A DNA stretch of 64,000 nt from Symsagittifera roscoffensis (Eukaryota > Xenacoelomorpha > Acoela > Convolutidae). Positions within the stretch are counted from its first letter, which is position 1. The number at the start of each line of letters is the position of its first letter. Both the position numbers and the translations under genes were made by a program. Below the pieces are notes generated by a model. The model had not been told where the DNA came from and did not search any database. It saw nothing but the letters and a program-made list of their open reading frames with translations. Positions 33,453-45,162 of this stretch are shown piece by piece. The stretch lies in NCBI RefSeq assembly GCF_963678635.1, contig NC_087063.1, positions 33,058,599 through 33,122,598 of the forward strand, in the 5' to 3' direction.

Positions 33453-33722
33453 CCGGCAAAAGTCGATGCCATCCACACACTGAATGAATATCCAGGCTAC
33501 ATTATTCTGCAATACTGTTATAATAAGTGTTATAAATACGTGTTATTATTGCCAATTAATTGCTTGCTTTACCATCAATTAATGGGTTTGGAAAAATACC
33601 GCAGTCAATTAATTGCAACCTATTAATTGCAATTAATTCTACACGCATTAATTTTTGAACACCCCTTGACAGAACAGCCGAGAATCCCCTGGCATCTTTG
33701 AGCTGAAGTTTATGCGGTGGAA

Positions 33723-34419
33723 TTTGATTGGTCAATACAGTGCTGATTCAAATTATCCGGACAAAACGAACAAAACTTGATTTTTCAAACGAGTTTTTCT
33801 CAATTTGGGTTAAGATTAGACAAAAAGTGAAGAGTAGAAAAGTTGCTTAGAATTTCATCAGAATTAATATGGTGCAATTTTTTCTCCAAAATTCTCAACC
33901 AAAATTTAACCCCAAAAATGGGTCATTTTGGCTTTTTCCATTTAATCAAAGTATACGCTGAAACTACTTTGTTAATTGATGAGAAACATGTATTACAAGT
34001 GGCTTCTTACACAGACCAACATAGATTTAGAAAGGTTCAATCTCCAAAAACCTGTATATGAAAAAATATTTTTGCTTGATAGACAAGAAATGTGATTTTT
34101 ACTATGTAAAACCCAAAATCTTCGCTTAAAAACTAAATTTAAACAAGTTACTCATTTTTTGGAGATTTAACTTTTCTAAAACTTTGTTGGGCTGTGTAAG
34201 AGCCTTCTTGTGATATATATTTTTCATCAATTAAGTAGGTTCAGCGTAATTTATGACATATTAGAAAAAGCCGAAATTGCACCATATTAATTCTTATGAA
34301 ATTCGTTCTCTTCACTTTTTGTCTAATCTTGCCCCAAATTGAGAAAAACGCCTTTAAAAATTCAAGTTTTGTTTGTTTTGTCCGGATAATTTAAATCAGC
34401 ACTACTAGCCAATCAAAAT
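33723..34419. repeat. Foldback element with long imperfect inverted repeats
   Basis: The left arm, 33723-34051, and right arm, about 34151-34419, are reverse-complementary over most of their length. Examples are TTCAAATTATCCGGAC against GTCCGGATAATTTAAA, AGAATTAATATGGTGCAATT against AATTGCACCATATTAATTCT, and TCAATCTCCAAAAA against TTTTTGGAGATTTA. About 100 bp of unpaired centre remains. A 72-codon frame at 33843 lies in the left arm and is not called. Confidence 0.85.
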
Positions 34420-34680
34420 GAAGCAACATCGTCCGGCAATTCAATCAAAACTTCCCAAATGTGATAAATTGTCTAATAACTAAATTATTTTCAAGGCACC
34501 AGGAAAGTTTTGCCCAGACAAAAAAAATCAATATATTATTTTTTGCAAAAAAAAGTTCTATAATCTTGGTTATTCCGGCAACCATTTTATCTGCTTGAAG
34601 TTCTAACTAAAATTTCGGAATGTGTTGTTTGATTTTGAGTGTCTAATTAGCTAATAAGATTCAACATCAACCTCAACCGT
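34420..34680 (+). repeat. Diverged partial third copy of the 1,216-bp unit
   Basis: AAGCAACATCGTCCGGCAAT, ATTCCGGCAACCATTTTATC and TGCTTGAAGTTCTAACTAAA correspond in order to AAGCAACATGGTCAGGCATG, ATTTCGGCCAATAATTTCATC and TGCTTGAAATTTTAATTGAA of the unit start. Divergence is far higher than between the two full copies. Confidence 0.6.
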
Positions 34681-34939
34681 ATTAATTTGAGTTCAAGAAA
34701 GATGTAGAAATTCATAAGACCCGACAAATTAAATACTCAACTCCTCTTTGAGGTAAAAAACAGGTATTATGAAAATGTATGGGTTTTTATTTTTTTGAGA
34801 CGCTTTTCAAAAGTTTGTTTTTTCTCTAAATCTCCGATTTTCAAAAAAGTGGTACCAATGGAAAGTCCGTCTACTCACCTGTGTGCCTGCATAAACCCCT
34901 GGCCTCTTTTTTTTACGTTAACCGCTTTCTACAAACTTG

Positions 34940-36340
34940 GAAACAGTGTGTGGGTGTAATGTTTGACCCATATTTTTGGATTTGTTACATTTCCTCGAAA
35001 ACTACCCTACCAAATAAAATTTTTTGGGTTCAATGGGTACAACGGATTATGAAAACCTCTCCTGCATAAGCGGTTACGCCCCATTTTTCTTACATCAGAA
35101 GCTATGACCCTCGGAAAACTCAAATTATGTGCCTCGAAAACTACCCTCACAAATCTGAAATTTGATTTCATTCAAAAGCACGGGTTGTGAAAAGTTCTCA
35201 TGTTCAAGCAGTTATGCCCAAAATTATTTACACAAAATTTATGACCCTCGGAAAAGTCAAGTTTTTGATTTTTGACCTTTTTTTGATACTTTTTGACTTG
35301 TCTCGGAAAAGACCCTACCAAATCTGAGGTTTTGGTTTCAATGCATAGAAAAGGTTGTGTAAAGCTTCCCTGCATAAGCAGGTACGCCCAAATTTTGTAT
35401 ACAAAAAGTTAAAACCCTCGGAAAATTCAACTTTTCGATTTTTTGACCGTTTTCTGAAACTTTTCGACTTGCCTCGAAAGCTACCCTCCAAAATCTGAGT
35501 TATTGTTTTCAGTCAAAAGCAAGCACGGGTTGTGTGAAGTTATCTTGTGAAAGCATTTATGCCCAAATTTGCTTATACAAAAGTGATCACCCTCGGAAAA
35601 GTCAAATTTTTGACCATTTTTTGAACTCTTGACTTGTCTCGGAAACTACCCTACTAAATCTGAGGTTTTGGTTTCTATGGGAACAGCAGGTTGTGCAAAA
35701 CTCCCCTGCATAAGCAGTTAAGCACAATTTTTTTTTTACAAAAAGTTTAGACCCTCGATTTCTTGCCCGTATTTTGAAACTTTTCGACTTGCCTGGAAAA
35801 CTACCCTCCCGAATCTGAGTTTTTGAATTTAGTCAGAAGCACCAGTTGTTAGAAGTTCTCTTGCTTAAGCATTTAAGCCCAAAATTGTTTACTCAAAAAG
35901 TGATAACCCTCGGAAAAGTCGAATTCTCAATTTCTTGGCCGTTTTTTTGAAATTTAAGGTGTTTCAGCGCCCTAATCCAAATTTGTCACTAGAAAAGTAA
36001 TGACCCTCGGAAAGTCAAATTTTCGATTTTTTGACCAATTTTTGAAAATTTTTTTTTTGACCATTCTCAAAAACTACTTTCCCAAATATGAGATTTTGGT
36101 TTCAATAGGTAGAACGGGTTATGGCAAGCTCTTGCTGAAGCAGTTTTGCCGAAATTTTTTTCTACACAAAATTCATGACCCTCGTAAAGGTCATTGTTTT
36201 GATTTCTTGTCCGTATTCTGAAATTTTCTTGAAAACTACTCAATTGGATATCAAGGGTTTAATTTTGGCAACAGGTCGTGGGAAGTCTCCTTGCAGAAAA
36301 TGCTGCGCCTTAAATTTTGTACAAACAAAAATGTCCCTGG
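34940..36340 (+). repeat. Tandem array of about 160-bp units (about 8 copies)
   Basis: The landmark CCTGCATAAGC or a variant falls near 35061, 35201, 35369, 35544, 35705, 35860, 36131 and 36289, with spacing mostly 140-175. Each unit also has 'GACCCTCGGAAAAGTC', 'TTTTTGACC', 'CTTGCCTCGAAAACTACCCT' and 'ATCTGAGGTTTTGGTTTC'. Units are much more diverged than in the 6.4-8.25 kb array. Related single units lie at 4.3-5.8 kb. Confidence 0.8.
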
Positions 36341-38613
36341 GAAAGTTCTAAAATCACAAGAATTTTTTCTCATCTTTTAATAGAGCAACAACTATGATTT
36401 TGGATGAAGCCCAGTTTTTAAAATAATCTATTTCATCCGGCATCCGTGCAACAAAGACAAAAACGATCAAACAGGTACATCCAGCATCAGGTGGGCCTCT
36501 ATCTGATTGGTGGAAACAAATCCAAATCTGAACTCGAAACTGGCAATAAAGTATCACAATTTGGCAATAATTATCCAAAGTTGGCAATAGTTTATCAAAA
36601 AAATAATGGAAATTTCTTTCGTCAAAGCTCCTTTTAAAGGAGACACATACTTTTGATGTTTATTTATATAAGAAACAGAGAAAATATTCAATAGTATAGA
36701 TGTGTTATCGATAGTTGCGCGTCCCGATTATCTCTCAAATTTTCGAAGAGTAAAATTATTTATGAGCTCGCAACTCGCCCTTGCTTGCTACCTAAAGGTC
36801 GCGTGTCAGAGCAAAATTTTCAGGAAAAAATCACCGTTGTCCCCTTGAAAACAATTTAAGAAAGTTAAGTGCAGGAAACAGATGTAAATTTTTACAGCCA
36901 GTATTCTGCCAAGTACGACGAAAAGCAATGTGCCGAACCAGCGAAACAATTTTGCTTCATACCCAAAAATTTTAAAAGAAATAAATCTAAACGTCCTATG
37001 GACAAAACCGCGAACAAAAAATTTTTTTTTTATGCTCCAACGCGATGATATGCTAACATTTGCAACTATTCGAGGTTTTGAATTTCTGGTAAGATCGAAA
37101 AATATTTTGGAGGATGGAACACTCAAAACGGCCCCCAACCGTTTTCACAAATTGAAAAATGTTTCGGATCCAGTGAAAATTAGAAAATACCGGTTGTCAG
37201 GCGTTTCTCATGCGAAAAAATGAAGGAACCTACCCAAATTTTCGAGATTGTGACCCAAAAGTGCCAGCTTTTTTTTGTAATTGGCATCTGATTCCCGATT
37301 TTAAAAAAAAATATTTTGAAACTGGGATCATGCCGGCAATCGAAAAAGTGTTTTAGGTCACGAGTTATCTCGGATGTTGGTTTCACTATACCCAGTGTAA
37401 TTTCCGAAAATTTCAGGAACTCGGTTTTGAGAGAGTGTAGAAATGAGCCGACCCCGTTCTTGATAGCTTGTAGACTATTCAGCTTGCCTTTTTTTGTCGC
37501 TGATGAGCTGATTGCATGTTTCCAAATATATCAGTACACGACTTATCTGAAATTTTTACTCGACACCAAAATCATGAAAAAAATTTTCAGTCATTCTGAT
37601 TTTTGGATAAATCGTTACGTCCCCCTTGATGTACTACGCCTTCGACAGATATGTTACCCTGAGAACTACCAACAAATGCGAAAATTGGAATAGCCAGAAT
37701 GCTCTATGTAACTATTTCTGGCTCTCCGAATGTTTTGCAACTCTCTATAGATAATGCCAAATTTTTGGCAATATTGGTTACCTGGAACGATTAAATGGGT
37801 CAATAACTACAGTTTTTAGGTTAACTAGTTTTTTGGTAATGGTTTTTACGTGTAGAAATCAGTAAGAAGCTAAACACCGACGTCGAAATGAGCAGCTTTA
37901 GGATTAATTAAATTCGTTAAGATTCGTTGACCGAAAAGGGTATTACCAACAGTTTGGATCTCAAGGTCAGATTTATTTCAAAATGTTCAGAAGTTTTTCC
38001 GATAAATTTGTTAAGACTTTTAGACCATTTTTAAAATTTAAGGTTAGGTGGCATAATTTGAGGCTGATGAATTTTTGTAAACTCATCTCAGGTCTGAGGT
38101 TAAGTTGTTTGATTTCTTTAAAATCATGCGACCTAATAAGTATATTGGAACAGACTAAATTGATTTAAAAAAAAAGCAAATGATCTATAGTAAATGTTCT
38201 AATTTTAGGTTAATTAACTTCGTTCAGTTTCGTTGACCGAAAAAGATGTTGCCAATATATGCTTGGCATTAACTATATTTCAGGAAAATTTTACATGCAA
38301 TTGCTAGTTTTTCAGACCAAATTTCGTCTCGAAGTTGAGTTTGGAAAATCAAGTTTGCATGCAAAAGTTGCCTTCAGATTTAATTCAAATTATTGCTTGC
38401 ATTTTTGTATCTTGACAGCCCGTTTCAACTTTTTGAAACTGTATAACTGATTCCTGTTTTCATATAATATTGGCTTTAAATTGATTCTTAGTAGGTACAG
38501 GACTCAAAACTTCGTTTTCATTTGTGGATGTTTCGGAAATAATTAAGATGACTCGAGTTGACCTATAATTAATCAATTATAAAGGAATCTGATACTTCTC
38601 GGTTGCGCCTTGC
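36341..38613. other. Intergenic, no gene seen; short direct repeat
   Basis: A 125-codon frame at 37316-37693 and others near 36806-37223 have no recognisable domain. A diverged block beginning TTTAGGATTAATTAAATTCG (37898) recurs as TTTAGGTTAATTAACTTCG (38204), both followed by CGTTGACCGAAAA. Nothing else was recognised. Confidence 0.45.
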
Positions 38614-38617
38614 GTCT

Positions 38618-38624
38618 TATAAAG
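38618..38624 (+). promoter_or_regulatory. Possible TATA box of the aquaporin gene
   Basis: TATAAAG stands about 190 bp before the aquaporin ATG, in a locally less T-rich stretch, with a TTCACTC initiator-like sequence some 15-20 bp downstream. The assignment is positional only. Confidence 0.3.
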
Positions 38625-38813
38625 TTGGGTCAAGCTTCACTCGCATTACAAATTCAATTTTCAAATTTTTATAATCATAATTTTTATGTTCTTCGGGGGA
38701 TTTCAGACCCTAAAATTCCAATTTCATAAATTCAATTACCAAACCTTCAAAATAGCTCATCAAGAAGGACAGTTATTAATAAAATTCCTAGTTGATTAAG
38801 GTAACTAAAAGTT

Positions 38814-40801
38814 ATGGGATACCACAGAAAACACGCCATCGAAGGAATACTTCAGTGTTCACACGAGCTGCTGGACCCGAAGCTCTGGCGAGCAACATTC
38901 GCCGAGTTCTTCGGAACCTTCGTCATGATCTTCGTGGGGTTGTCGAATATAGTTAGCAGCGAGTATGACGCCGGAATCGGACGTGGAATTGACAATTTGA
39001 TTACGCCTGCTTTGACATTTGCAGCCATCATCATGACTCTGATTCACATCATTGGACCTACTTCAGGATGTCACATCAACCCAGCTGTCACTATCTCTCT
39101 CGCTATCGCAAAAAGGTGCGATACTTTGAAGGCACTCTTCTACATTATGGCTCAATTAGCCGGTAAGCTATAAGATGAAAAAAATTTGCAGATTTTCACA
39201 GAAATTATTTTAGTTAGTGAAGTCATTACTCGCAACAGTAGATAACTGTCCAAAACAGAAAACTTGCACAGTTCATAATAAGCGTAAAACCAGAACTGGC
39301 CAGCAGCGAATGCCTACTCCGCTGAGCTCACATTTCAGTAATGGAGTGCGAACCTTAACAAGAAATTTGATTGCTTTGTTAAAATACCATACTTTATTAC
39401 AAACAAGTACAGCAATTACTTGAGAAAAGCGCTTACTAATTTAAAATTTATAATTTGTTAAATCAGTTGCGCTATATTTTCAGGTGCGACTGCTGGAGCC
39501 AGTCTTCTCTACTGGATTGCTCCTCAAGAATGGATAGATGCCACTCACCTGGGCATGAACAGGCTAAGGCCTGAACTGAACATGGCACAAGGCCTAGTGG
39601 TGGAGCTCATTGGAACCATGATTCTTGTTCTACTGGTACTTGTCATCTCGGATCCAGATCCCAAGAAGGACTTCGAGGTATGTAAATTTTTTCTTTAACT
39701 CAACCTTTTTCCGATTACCCTTACTGCCGCCAAAATTCTAACGAAACTGCGACAATTTTTCAAATTTACATTTTCTTGCTGTCTTAGCGAGAAAAATCAA
39801 AATCCGGGGGCATTGCAGAATACTGCCAAAATTTTTTCCTTTGCTAAAAATAACGAGTTGAAAATCGGAGTTGCTCTGCTGAAAATCAGATAAAGAAACA
39901 AGTATAGCCGGTTGCTGTGCAAGTAACACAGAATGTTCCGACCATATTCATTAAAAACTATCAAAAAAGTTTTTTAGTTTTTTCTTCGTTTTAGTGTCGT
40001 TTTTTGCCCATGGTAAAGGAATTTTCAAATGAAGTTTTCCGTTTAGAAAGCTCAAAATTTCTGAGCCTAAATGCCCAAATTTTATATAATGAACGTTACT
40101 CGATTGCGTTCTTTGCTCGAAAGTATGATCAAATCTCAGTTTCAAAGTTTTTCTCGACACTGGGTCATTATCTTTGTAAACACGACTGAAAGTGCTACGA
40201 TATAATATATCATTCGACTCAATCCGAGCATTTTTTGTAAATACCTGATTTTGCGTGGGAAAATACGAAAAAAAAAACTAAAACAACCGAATACAAAGTT
40301 GCTCCCGATTTCAATGGTCGGACACTCTCAAATACAAAGTTGCTCCCGATTTTCATGATTGGAACAGTAAAATATGAATTTAAAGGGTTCCTCTTTCAGG
40401 GCTTTCCTTCGACTGCCGCTGGGTTCATGGTGCTAGCTTGTGTCCTCTTCATGGCCCCCTACACTGGATGCAGTCTCAACCCCGCCCGATCATTCGGTCC
40501 CGCTATGGTCATGAATGAATTCGCTTACTACCATTGGATCTACTGGGTTGGACCAATCGGAGGAGGACTGGTTGCGCTGGCTGTGTATTACGGAATTCTG
40601 ATCCAGGGAATTCGTAAGTTTGATGATCTCCCAGAGGAAGTGGTCACAGAGCCCCAGGATAAAAAAGACCCGGAAAAAATTGATGAGGCTAAAGAAGAAT
40701 CCATGAAGCCGGAAAAGAGAGATGCTAAAAAGCTGGAAGAGAAAGAACTAAGAGCACAAAAGATGTCTGGAGGAAAAAATGAAGCAACCACGAAGCAGTA
40801 A
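38814..40801 (+). CDS. Aquaporin (MIP family water channel)
   Basis: Exons are 38814-39162, 39484-39677 and 40400-40801, with GT-AG introns of 321 and 722 bp and a kept frame, giving 314 residues. The two pore NPA boxes are intact: CHINPAV (NPA at 89-91) and CSLNPARSFGPA (NPA at 208-210, followed by the filter Arg 211). Six membrane segments can be placed as in the family. Aligned to classical aquaporins, the filter has Phe69 and Cys205, the mercury-site position, but the position usually His looks like Val196. The C-terminal tail of about 55 residues is very rich in Lys and Glu, unlike the short tails of most aquaporins. The channel should pass water across a cell membrane; the filter change may alter selectivity. 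No neighbouring gene is functionally linked. Confidence 0.95.
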
Positions 40802-40913
40802 AATTTGAAAAATGAAAGAGAAAAGAAATGGACTAATTCGAAGCCAAAATTAAAAAAAAAACTGTTGAGGAGATTTAAATTGATTAGAAAATAGTTAGTT
40901 TGATTGATTAGAA

Positions 40914-40919
40914 AATAAA
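40914..40919 (+). terminator. Poly(A) signal of the aquaporin gene
   Basis: AATAAA lies about 115 bp after the stop codon, with T-rich sequence following. A second AATAAA is at 41002-41007. Confidence 0.55.
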
Positions 40920-41009
40920 CTAAACAAAAACCTTGTACGTCTATATTCTTTTTGATTTATTGACTTTTCAAGTGTATCCATAGTTATTGTTTTTAATTTC
41001 GAATAAAAT

Positions 41010-42540
41010 TTATTTACGGTTGTCTGCTCATTTTAGTTCAGTTTTTGCTTCTACAGAATCAAAATAGATTCAGATTCAGGAACAATTGATGAATGATAAT
41101 ATCATTGCCTCATATCTGTATAGACTGCTTGTTTCAAAGAGAAGAAGTACCAGCTGACTACCTTGCTTCTGACTACCATTTCTTCGCCACAAATGGTTGA
41201 GTGATCCAGTAGCGTGCCTAGAAGGCTTCTAAATAGTAACACTTTTCTAAAGGTGCTTTCATTGGCTCTCTTAGGGTGCCAAAAATTACTAATTTTGATG
41301 GGGGCGCGTACTCCCGTCTTTGTGACCAACGAGACATTGAGTAAGAACTATGGCTTTTTCACGCCGCGTCTCGTGAAAGCTCGTTGGTTATCGAGTGGTT
41401 CATAAGGGGCCGTTCCAATGCCTATTTGGATTCGCTCGAATATTTTCGTGTCTTATTGCTTTTCTACACTCGAGTGTTATCGAGTCTCAAAGAACGGTCA
41501 TTGGCAACAGAGTTAAACTGATGAGTATGCCCTTTCAATCTTCATTTGGATAATAAAAACAATTTATAAAAAAAACAACTGCCTCAGCGCCGAAAAAATA
41601 CTTTTTTTCTTCGGTTTCGATTTTTAGCTAACGATTGACTGATGCGTAATTAAATCACTCCTTTCAAACTTTCATAATCCTAAATTGGTTCTAAATTGTT
41701 ATTGTTCCGACTTTAAAGAAAGGATGGAGTACTTGTGCTGTTTTTTTTTCAGAGAAATTTTGACTTTACAACCAGCCACTTTTGAATGAAAATTTTAATA
41801 ACATCTAAAGCTATTGATAACCTGAGTCCAAATTAAAAAAAAATATTTTGGTTGCAATTTAAAAAAATATTTATTTTCCTTAAAGAAATGAATGTTTGAG
41901 ATACATAGCGTTTTTTAATCCGTAAAAGGCGGATTGAATCGTTTCAAAATGCAATGAGGCAAATCATTTGGTCTTATTAGTGTTCCGCGTTTCGAAGAAA
42001 TGACCAAATACTTGAGCTCGCGTGTTATTTGCTTCAGCAAAATTTCGCTTTTTAACCAGTCAGTTTTTGGTGGATTGGTTAAATCATCTGAAAGGCATTC
42101 CTGTACTGAGCTCAAATGTATTTTACCTGTGCTCATTTTTCGTAAAATTTTTTTGAAGAGGTTTTTGCAAAACTAAATTTGCTAAGTAGCGCGCGATATA
42201 TTGCAAACCTATTAACAATTAGGAGGCCCAACTGTGCACTGAAGAGGCGAAAAGTGTCTGTATAATCCTGGATTCCAGAGACAAGTCTTAAATCAAGTTC
42301 TAAATAGTATGTAGATTCTATCACAAAACTTTCGTGGTTCCGCGTAAAAAAAACTTAAAACGAAAGTGTTGTCGGCACATTTGTTTAGTCGCAGATTCCG
42401 CAACAAGCGAATATAGCTTGTTGTTCCGATTCCCGCAAATCAGCAAGCAAATTTTCGGGATCGGTTTGGAAACATTTACCGAAATAAATCATTATTTGGG
42501 AGCATTGTGAGTTCAGATTGATTTCAAATCGTCAGTATTT
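41010..42540. other. Intergenic, no gene seen
   Basis: Only domain-less frames occur. A small inverted pair, ACCAACGAG (41327) and CTCGTTGGT (41382), is present. Confidence 0.45.
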
Positions 42541-42549
42541 GAGATGAGA

Positions 42550-42800
42550 TGAAATGGAAACAGGCAGGAATTGGGATCGAAATAGATGGGAAGTGAGATC
42601 AAAGTTGGTGGTAGGTTGGCAGTAATTATGATCGAAGTGAAATGAATTGAGATTGAGGTTGGGTGTAAGGCCAAAATTGCAATCGAAAAAGGCAGGAATT
42701 GAGATCGAAACTGGCAGAAACTGAGGTCGAAATGGTGTTAAGTTGGCAGAAATTGAGATCGAACATTTGGTATTTCAACTGGTAGCTCATCTGTTAGCAA
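42550..42800 (+). repeat. Purine-rich degenerate minisatellite
   Basis: Variants of GGCAGGAATTGAGATCGAAA recur about eight times in 250 bp (for example near 42563, 42688 and 42753), with strong purine bias on the + strand. The period is irregular. Confidence 0.55.
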
Positions 42801-42869
42801 TAATAGAGATTGAAGAAGCTGCTGACCACCTGTTAAAAAAAATTAATTTAAAACGCTATTATTTATGTA

Positions 42870-42965
42870 ACTAGAATCCGCAAACAAAATGCGGATTCCG
42901 GTAACAATTTACGGATTCTGCTTACAAATTGTGGACTCCGCTTACAGTTGAGGATTTCGAACAGC
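42870..42965 (+). repeat. Short tandem repeat of about 25 bp
   Basis: ATGCGGATTCCGGTAACAAT, TACGGATTCTGCTTACAAAT and TGTGGACTCCGCTTACAGTT follow one another. The same 'GATTCCGC' word recurs nearby at 42396 and 43134. Confidence 0.6.
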
Positions 42966-42969
42966 TCAT

Positions 42970-45162
42970 TTTTATTTGCAGGTTTTTTATTACTTGTTGC
43001 CTTTTTTTACAAACGGTTAGGGTTTCCGCAAATTTGCCTACTTTTGGAGCAATTTTGAGCGGTACAGTGTTTTAGCTATGTGTTTGCGGAATACAAAACA
43101 TCAAAGAAGATCATAGAAAAGTCGTGAAGTTGCTGATTCCGCGACAAATCTGATTTTGGCCTGTTGCCAAATCCGCTTAAAATTCACAAAATGCACAATT
43201 CGATTGGCGATTTAAACTGGCTCAAAAATCTTCCAGTTTGGTTTGGAAAAATCGAAATACGTTGCAAGACGCTAACTATACCATTTTATACACTGCATAG
43301 CATGTTGCGAATATTTTCAAATAAATTTTTTTTCTATTTTGTCCTCAATTTATCAATTTTGTTCATTTAATCGACCTTAATGGGTGTTCGGAACATTCAA
43401 GGTTGTGTTGAAGGTCCTTATTTTTCCCAACACAAGTCGCGCTATTAAAGTGCATCCTTTGCAGCCTGATATAAACGACGTGGAAGTAGCCGCACTCAAG
43501 CTGATCTTGCTATGTTGGTATGCTAATTGAAATGCATACAAGAGGTTCAAACCCGAAACCCGTTATCTAATGCTTATTTTTGGGTTGAGATGTACAAGAA
43601 GAAGGTTTGAAAGTAGCAGAACCCAAAGTGACTTGATTTTTACAGAATTAATCGAACCCTGAAAAAAGTACATGTATAATTCATTCTGTGTTCTGTTCAT
43701 TCTGTGCAAATTAAGTCACTTTGGATTCTGTCTTTTTTAAACCTTCTTTTTGTAATGCACTTAGCCTATGACAAAATTTTATGGCTTATAAATTGAAATT
43801 AGTTAACCTGGCTATTTCAATGATTTACATTGGCTTCTTATTGAGGGGAGTACTGATTTCAATGTATTGAACAAACCCCGTACCGATAAAAAAATTTATT
43901 TCCGACCTGGAAAATTTTATATCTAATCCAATTTTTGATCAGAAATTCTTTGTGAAATGTTTAAATAAAGCAGGAACTTTCTTAAAAATTATTATTTCTC
44001 ATCTTGTTTCTGGTCAGAAATTAGCTAAATCTAGGCTATTTCTAGCTTAAAAAATGTCTCCGGCTGCGTCTCAAACTCCCGATCTACGACTTAATGGTCG
44101 AATGTTCCAAACGCTCGCCCACATCACCTATTATTGTAGGCTAGTTTTATCAACCTAATGCAAAGCAGCACTTGTCGTGACAAGTGTATTTTGCATTGTA
44201 TTGCTACGGTTGATGAGTATACTCGAAGCATGTTTATCTCGTTGCGGTTGAGCAGTGTATTGATTTCTGGTTATTTCTTTCAAAAAAATTGTTTATTTCT
44301 TAAGAAAGAAATAGATCATTTCTGTTAAGAAAATACAGAAAATTTAGCTAGGTAATCTATACAACGTTTCAATCTAGAAAAGCTGCCTTCACTGGGTACG
44401 GGGCTCAAAATAAGATAATTTATATTTAGCCACAGCATGCAAACTTAAATGTATTTCGGTTCAGCATTTTTACAGCTCTCCGTTTCTTTGAAAACGAACA
44501 ATAAAGTACTACACTCCTTTTTTAATCAAATTTTAAATTTTCAAAATAAGCGAAGAGTAATTAATCAGTGCGATGATTGTAAAACAATAATTGAATAAAA
44601 AATTTTCAATTAATTTATCAATTTTTCAATCAAAATAATTATAGTTTGGGTTTTCAGTCAAAATATTCAGTGCTTTGCCCAGATATACGAACAGTCTTAT
44701 TCGGAATTAGAAACGAAGAAACTTTGCTACAATAGATTAAGAAGATAGATTCGCATCAAATACACATCAGAAACAGAAAAATTAACAAAATAACATATAA
44801 AAAACGTTTTCCCAGTAAATCCTTTCAAACCCAAACTATACATCACAAAGCGACAAAAAATCATAAATTTTATTTACTAGCAAACTTTGTTCAACCTTGT
44901 ACATGTTTTCCCTGGTTTTTTGTCGTCATTTCTAACAAATCACAAAAAAATGTGAGCACTTAACTACTAAGTTGAGAAACCAGCATGCAGACCATTTTTT
45001 TCTGAATGAACAATATTTTTTCGTTAGTTTTCAATCAGAAGCATATACATGATAAGATTGATATGCACAAAAACAATTGTTAATTGTATAAATCTAGCAC
45101 ACGCGAAAAATGAAAACCAAGTAATGAATCAAATGATACTTGAATGATATTTTCTTGTTATC
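42970..45162. other. Intergenic, no gene seen
   Basis: Domain-less short frames only. It holds the palindromic stretch at 44145-44215. The part nearest 45163 is presumed 5' flank of the DUF1349 gene; no TATA box stands out. Confidence 0.45.
44145..44215. repeat. Imperfect palindrome of about 70 bp
   Basis: At the centre CACTTGTC and GACAAGTG pair around GT. Further out AATGCAAA pairs with TTTGCATT, and TATCAACC approximates the complement of GGTTGATG. It could extrude as a cruciform or be a small transposable element. Confidence 0.6.

Noticed and set aside
37316-37693. 125-codon + strand frame
   Set aside because: No recognisable domain, no neighbouring exon, composition like surrounding intergenic sequence.
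43546-43565. GGTTCAAACCC, a box B-like motif
   Set aside because: No box A or cloverleaf upstream; probably chance or a very old tRNA-derived fragment.
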